From positions 124,001-188,000 of the forward strand of contig JASBRP010000011.1 in NCBI GenBank assembly GCA_030149365.1: 64,000 nucleotides of DNA. The letters are read 5' to 3'. The position numbers were made by a program, and so were the translations under genes. Origin of the DNA: Solimonas sp. (GTDB lineage: Bacteria; Pseudomonadota; Gammaproteobacteria; Nevskiales; Nevskiaceae). The notes under the pieces are model-generated. The model was given only the letters and a program-made list of their open reading frames with translations, was not told the origin of the DNA and did not search any database. Positions 60,357 to 64,000 of this stretch are shown here, piece after piece (positions within the stretch are counted from its first letter, which is position 1; each line of letters opens with the position of its first letter).

Positions 60357-62513
60357 ATGACTACCGCACTGAAATTCGATCTCGACCGTAACGGCTTTGC
60401 CATCCTGACCATCGACGTGCCCGAGCGCCCGATGAACGTCATCACGCCGGAGTTCACCGCCGAGCTGGCCCAGGCCGTCGAGCGCATCGCCACCGACGCC
60501 GCCATCAAGGGCGCCATCCTCACCTCCGGCAAGCCGGGCGCCTTCGTCGCCGGCGCCGACCTGAAGGATCTCGTCACCGCCTTCGACAAGGGCATCGACG
60601 CCGTCGAGGGCTCCAAGGCCTCGTTCGAGCTCTCCGCCCTGTTCCGCCGCATCGAGACCAGCGGCAAGCCCTTTGCCGCCGCGATCAACGGCCTGGCCCT
60701 GGGCGGCGGCCTGGAGCTGTGCCTGGCCTGCCACTTCCGCGTGCTGAGCGATGACCCCAAGGCCGTCGTCGGCCTGCCGGAAGTCAACGTCGGCCTGCTG
60801 CCGGGCGCCGGCGGCACCCAGCGCCTGCCGCGCCTGATCGGCATCCCCAACTCGCTGCCGCTGCTGCTGCAGGGCAAGCAGGTGAAGCCGGCCGAAGCGC
60901 TCAAGCTCGGCATCGTCCACGCCACCGCTCCGGCGGACCAGGTGCTGGAGAAGGCGCGCGAGTGGCTGCTGGCCACGCCCAGCGCCGAGCAGCCCTGGGA
61001 CAAGAAGAACTTCCGCGTCCCCGGCGGCGCCGGCCCCATGGCCGCGCACGCCAACCAGACCTTCGTCGCCGGCAACGCGCTGACCTCGGCCAACACCAAC
61101 GGCAACTACCCGGCGCCCAACGCCATCCTGTCCTGCGTGTTCGAAGGCACCCAGGTGCCGATGGACACCGGCCTGCGTATCGAGAGCAAGTACTTCGGCA
61201 AGCTGCTGTCCGGCGCCGTGGCGCGCAACCTGATCCGCACGATGTTCATCAACAAGGGCCTGGCCGACAAGCTGGTCAGCCGCCCCAAGGGCGTCGCCAA
61301 GTCCAAGGTGCAGAAGCTCGGCGTGCTCGGCGCCGGAATGATGGGCGCGGGCGTGGCGCATGTTTCCGCCAAGGCCGGCATCCAGGTGGTGCTGCTCGAC
61401 TCCACGCTGGAGCAGGCGCAGAAGGGCCTGGACGGCATCAAGGCGCTGCAAGCCAAGGACCTGGCCAAGGGCAAGACCACCCAGGACAAGATCGACGCCA
61501 TCCTGGGTCGCATCAAGGCCACCGCCGACTATGCCGAACTGGAAGGCTGCGACCTGATCGTCGAAGCCGTGTTCGAGAAGCGCGAGATCAAGGCCGACGT
61601 CACGGCCAAGACCGAGGCCGTGATCCCCGAGACCGCCACCTTCGGCTCCAACACCTCCCCGCTGCCGATCACGGGCCTGGCCAAGGCCTCCAGGCGCCCG
61701 GCGCAGTTCATCGGCATCCACTTCTTCTCGCCGGTCGAGAAGATGCCGCTGGTCGAGATCATCCTCGGCGAGCAGACCTCCGACGAGACCCTGGCCAAGG
61801 CGCTGGACTACGTCGCCCAGATCAAGAAGACGCCGATCGTGGTGCGCGACTTCCCGGGCTTCTACACCAGCCGCGTGTTCGGCACCTTCTGCTCGGAAGG
61901 CCAGAAGATGCTGCTCGACGGCATCGAGCCGACGCTGATCGAGAACGGCGCCAAGCTCGCTGGTTTCCCGGTGGGCCCGCTCGCGGTGTCCGACGAGGTC
62001 ACCATGTTCCTGCAGCAGAGCATCTACAAGCAGCAGGAAGCCGACAACCTGCCGGAGAAGTACCGCGGCAAGCTTGGCCGCCCGGTGGTAGACCTCATGG
62101 TGGACCAGCTCAAGCGTCCGGGCCGCCGCTTCGGCGCCGGCTTCTACGACTACCCGGAAGGCGGCGGCAAGAAGCTGTGGAAGGGCCTCAAGGAAGCCTT
62201 CCCGGTGAAGGCCGAGCAGCCGACGCTGGCCGAGGTGAAGGCTCGCTTCCTGACGATCATGGCGCTGGAGACGGCGCGCTGCTTCGAGGAAGGCGTCATC
62301 GCCAGCCCGATCGACGCGGACATCGGCTCGATCCTTGGCATCGGCTACCCGGCCTGGACCGGCGGCACGCTGTCCTACATCGACACGCAGGGCCCCAAGG
62401 CCTTCGCCGACGAGTGCTCGCGCCTGGCCGCTGCCTGGGGCCCGCGCTTCGAGCCCTCCGAGTGGCTGAAGGCGCGCGGGGCTTCCGGCGAGCTGTTCTA
62501 CAAGAAGGGCTAA
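60357..62513 (+). CDS. fadB: Multifunctional fatty acid oxidation protein FadB (enoyl-CoA hydratase / 3-hydroxyacyl-CoA dehydrogenase)
   Basis: A 718-residue fusion. Residues about 1-200 are a crotonase domain ([13 protein letters not shown], then [38 protein letters not shown]). Residues about 320-500 are the NAD domain ([35 protein letters not shown]), followed by the helical C-terminal dehydrogenase domains. ATG 60357; the track's 60315 start translates the repeat. Partner of the thiolase upstream, 33 bases before the aldehyde dehydrogenase gene. Confidence 0.94.
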   Translation: MTTALKFDLDRNGFAILTIDVPERPMNVITPEFTAELAQAVERIATDAAIKGAILTSGKPGAFVAGADLKDLVTAFDKGIDAVEGSKASFELSALFRRIETSGKPFAAAINGLALGGGLELCLACHFRVLSDDPKAVVGLPEVNVGLLPGAGGTQRLPRLIGIPNSLPLLLQGKQVKPAEALKLGIVHATAPADQVLEKAREWLLATPSAEQPWDKKNFRVPGGAGPMAAHANQTFVAGNALTSANTNGNYPAPNAILSCVFEGTQVPMDTGLRIESKYFGKLLSGAVARNLIRTMFINKGLADKLVSRPKGVAKSKVQKLGVLGAGMMGAGVAHVSAKAGIQVVLLDSTLEQAQKGLDGIKALQAKDLAKGKTTQDKIDAILGRIKATADYAELEGCDLIVEAVFEKREIKADVTAKTEAVIPETATFGSNTSPLPITGLAKASRRPAQFIGIHFFSPVEKMPLVEIILGEQTSDETLAKALDYVAQIKKTPIVVRDFPGFYTSRVFGTFCSEGQKMLLDGIEPTLIENGAKLAGFPVGPLAVSDEVTMFLQQSIYKQQEADNLPEKYRGKLGRPVVDLMVDQLKRPGRRFGAGFYDYPEGGGKKLWKGLKEAFPVKAEQPTLAEVKARFLTIMALETARCFEEGVIASPIDADIGSILGIGYPAWTGGTLSYIDTQGPKAFADECSRLAAAWGPRFEPSEWLKARGASGELFYKKG

Positions 62514-62546
62514 CAGCCCTTCGAAAAAGCGAGGAGGAGTCGTCCC

Positions 62547-64000
62547 ATGTCTGCCGTTGCTGAAGACGTAACGAACGTGGCCGCGCTCGCGCCCCACGAC
62601 AACCCGCTGTCGGGCCTGCTGGCCCGCCAGAGGGCGGCATTCCAGGCCAGGGGCGAACCCTCCTCGCTGACGCAGCGCCGCGAGATGCTGCGCAAGCTGG
62701 AGCAGGCGCTGATGGACCAGCGCCTGGCCCTGGCCGATGCCATGGCCGCCGATTTCGGCGGCCGTGCGCGCCAGGAGTCGCTGCTGGAACTGTTCGTGGT
62801 GATCGACGACCTGCGCTTTGCGCAGGCCAGGCTCAAGTCCTGGATGCGCACCCGCCGCGTCTCGGCCAACTGGCAGTTCCTGCCCAGCCGCGCGGCGCTG
62901 ATGCCGCAACCGCTGGGCGTGATCGGCGTGATCGGTGCCTACAACTACCCGGTGATGACGACCCTGTCGCCGGTGGTGGGCGCCATCGCGGCCGGCAATC
63001 ACGTGATGATGAAGCCTTCCAGCCTGACGCCACGCAGCACCGAACTGATGCGCCAGATCGTCTCCGGCCTGTACCCGGAGGAGCAGGTGGCGGTGGTGAC
63101 CGGCGACAGCAGCGTGGCCAAGCAGTTCTCCAAGCTGCCCTTCGATCACCTGGTGTTCACCGGCTCCACGCGCGTGGGCAAGCTGATCATGCGCGACGCG
63201 GCCGAGAACCTGGTGCCGGTGACGCTGGAGCTGGGCGGCAAGTGCCCCGCCATCGTCGGCGAGGGCTACGATCTCAAGACGGCGGCCGAGACCATCGTCC
63301 AGACCAAGTTCCTCAACGCCGGGCAGACCTGCGTCACCGGCGACTACGCCATGGTGCCGGAAGCCTCCGTGCCGGAGTTCCTGCAGCACGCACGCAACGC
63401 CATCAAGTCCTTCTATCCGAAGCTGGTGGACAACGCCGACTACGGCCGTGTGCTGATCAAGAGCGACTGGACGCGCCTGTCGGACTGGGTGGAAGAGGCA
63501 CGTGGCCGTGGCGCGAAGGTGGAAACCTTCAATCCCGCCAACGAGAGCTTCGGCCCCGACAACCGCGTGTTCCCGCCGACGCTGGTCTCGGATTGCCCCA
63601 CGGACACCACGCTGTGCCGCGAGGAGATCTTCGGGCCGGTGCTGCCGGTGCTGGGCTACAAGACGCTGGATTCGGCGCTGGCGCACGTCAACGCGGGCGA
63701 CCGTCCGCTGGCCCTGTACTTCTTCAGCAACCGCAGCGCCGAGGTGGATCGCGTGCTCAAGCGCACCATTTCCGGCGGCGTCAGCATCAACGGCTGCGGT
63801 TACCACGCCATCCAGCACAACCTGCCCTTCGGTGGCGTAGGCGCCAGCGGCATCGGTGCCTATCACGGCCAGGCCGGCTTCGACCGCTTCTCACACCTCA
63901 AGCCCGTGCTGTTCATGAGCAAGCTGACCAAGGCCAGCGTGTTCCTGCGTCCGCCTTTCGGCGCACTGGCCGCCTGGGTGCTGGGCTTCATGCTGCACAA
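62547..64000 (+). CDS. Coniferyl-aldehyde-dehydrogenase-like ALDH, partial
   Basis: Open to the right edge (484 codons, no stop), so it is not in the ORF track. It starts MSAVAEDV at ATG 62547 with GGAGGAG upstream. The ALDH motifs are visible: LELGGKCP (catalytic Glu), NAGQTC (catalytic Cys), REEIFGPVLPV and NLPFGGVGASG. The sequence belongs to the coniferyl/medium-chain aldehyde dehydrogenase group that oxidises aldehydes to acids. A hydrophobic C-terminus (PFGALAAWVLGF) begins before the cut and may anchor it to the membrane. Downstream of fadB, it may deliver acids to the same pathway. Confidence 0.88.
   Translation, partial: MSAVAEDVTNVAALAPHDNPLSGLLARQRAAFQARGEPSSLTQRREMLRKLEQALMDQRLALADAMAADFGGRARQESLLELFVVIDDLRFAQARLKSWMRTRRVSANWQFLPSRAALMPQPLGVIGVIGAYNYPVMTTLSPVVGAIAAGNHVMMKPSSLTPRSTELMRQIVSGLYPEEQVAVVTGDSSVAKQFSKLPFDHLVFTGSTRVGKLIMRDAAENLVPVTLELGGKCPAIVGEGYDLKTAAETIVQTKFLNAGQTCVTGDYAMVPEASVPEFLQHARNAIKSFYPKLVDNADYGRVLIKSDWTRLSDWVEEARGRGAKVETFNPANESFGPDNRVFPPTLVSDCPTDTTLCREEIFGPVLPVLGYKTLDSALAHVNAGDRPLALYFFSNRSAEVDRVLKRTISGGVSINGCGYHAIQHNLPFGGVGASGIGAYHGQAGFDRFSHLKPVLFMSKLTKASVFLRPPFGALAAWVLGFMLH

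Noticed and set aside
58922-61105. 727-codon minus-strand ORF
   Set aside because: Antisense to thiolase and the start of fadB; no motif seen and it crosses repeats.
60300-63866. 1188-codon minus-strand ORF
   Set aside because: Antisense shadow of fadB and the aldehyde dehydrogenase; His/Gln/Gly/Arg-rich without domain motifs.
1-64000. CRISPR array, tRNA, rRNA, prophage or plasmid origin
   Set aside because: No regularly spaced direct repeats, no cloverleaf or rRNA-like stretch, no phage or replication genes seen on reading both strands.

Overview
The window is a high-GC chromosomal segment from an aerobic, motile Gram-negative bacterium. TonB-dependent receptors, lipoproteins, a lateral flgBCDEFGHIJKL-fliC order, sigma-54 and sigma-28 flagellar promoters, atypical PilZ proteins and a WS/DGAT enzyme point to Gammaproteobacteria. 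The Nevskiales/Solimonas-Xanthomonadales side is the best guess; that placement is inference from gene content, not from a marker gene. No rRNA, tRNA, CRISPR, prophage or transposase gene was seen.

Layout. 1-4.6 kb: a bile-acid:Na+ symporter-family gene (cut by the left edge), an SDR, a sterol-desaturase-family hydroxylase, an extended SDR and a CPBP membrane protease. 4.6-11.2 kb: a tight minus-strand operon reading TonB receptor, PhyH dioxygenase, neutral ceramidase, SDR, alpha/beta hydrolase; this is the best candidate for an undescribed system, an import-then-degrade route for ceramide-like amides. 11.6-16 kb: secreted S9 peptidase, lytic transglycosylase, nucleotidyltransferase and a pentapeptide-repeat protein. 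16-21.3 kb: FecI/FecR/STN-type TonB receptor/PepSY iron-uptake set. 21.7-23.2 kb: a rhodanese-domain lipoprotein with its own terminator.

23.3-48.5 kb (to 49.1 kb with a regulator) is the flagellar locus. Minus strand: flgA, flgM, flgN, a YcgR-like PilZ brake and a small membrane protein. Plus strand: cheV, then flgB to flgL, then a metabolic interruption (lipoprotein, Rieske oxygenase, thioesterase, two unknowns, a TonB receptor), then fliC, flaG, fliD, fliS, an atypical PilZ protein and a NarL-type regulator with a degenerate receiver. I read sigma-54 promoters at flgA and flgB and sigma-28 promoters at flgM, cheV, fliC and fliS. A guanidinium exporter (gdx) with a guanidine-II riboswitch lies antisense between fliD and fliS, and fliS has its own sigma-28 promoter.

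49.1-54.2 kb is repeat-rich, with one AT-rich orphan gene, a crotonase, an AraC regulator and a GMC oxidoreductase. 54.2-64 kb is lipid metabolism: WS/DGAT, SDR, a small membrane protein, a second AraC paralogue, then an SDR-thiolase-FadB-aldehyde dehydrogenase run cut by the right edge. The two AraC genes share a near-identical promoter. Several dispersed palindromic repeats occur, one of them lying inside the signal peptide of flgI.
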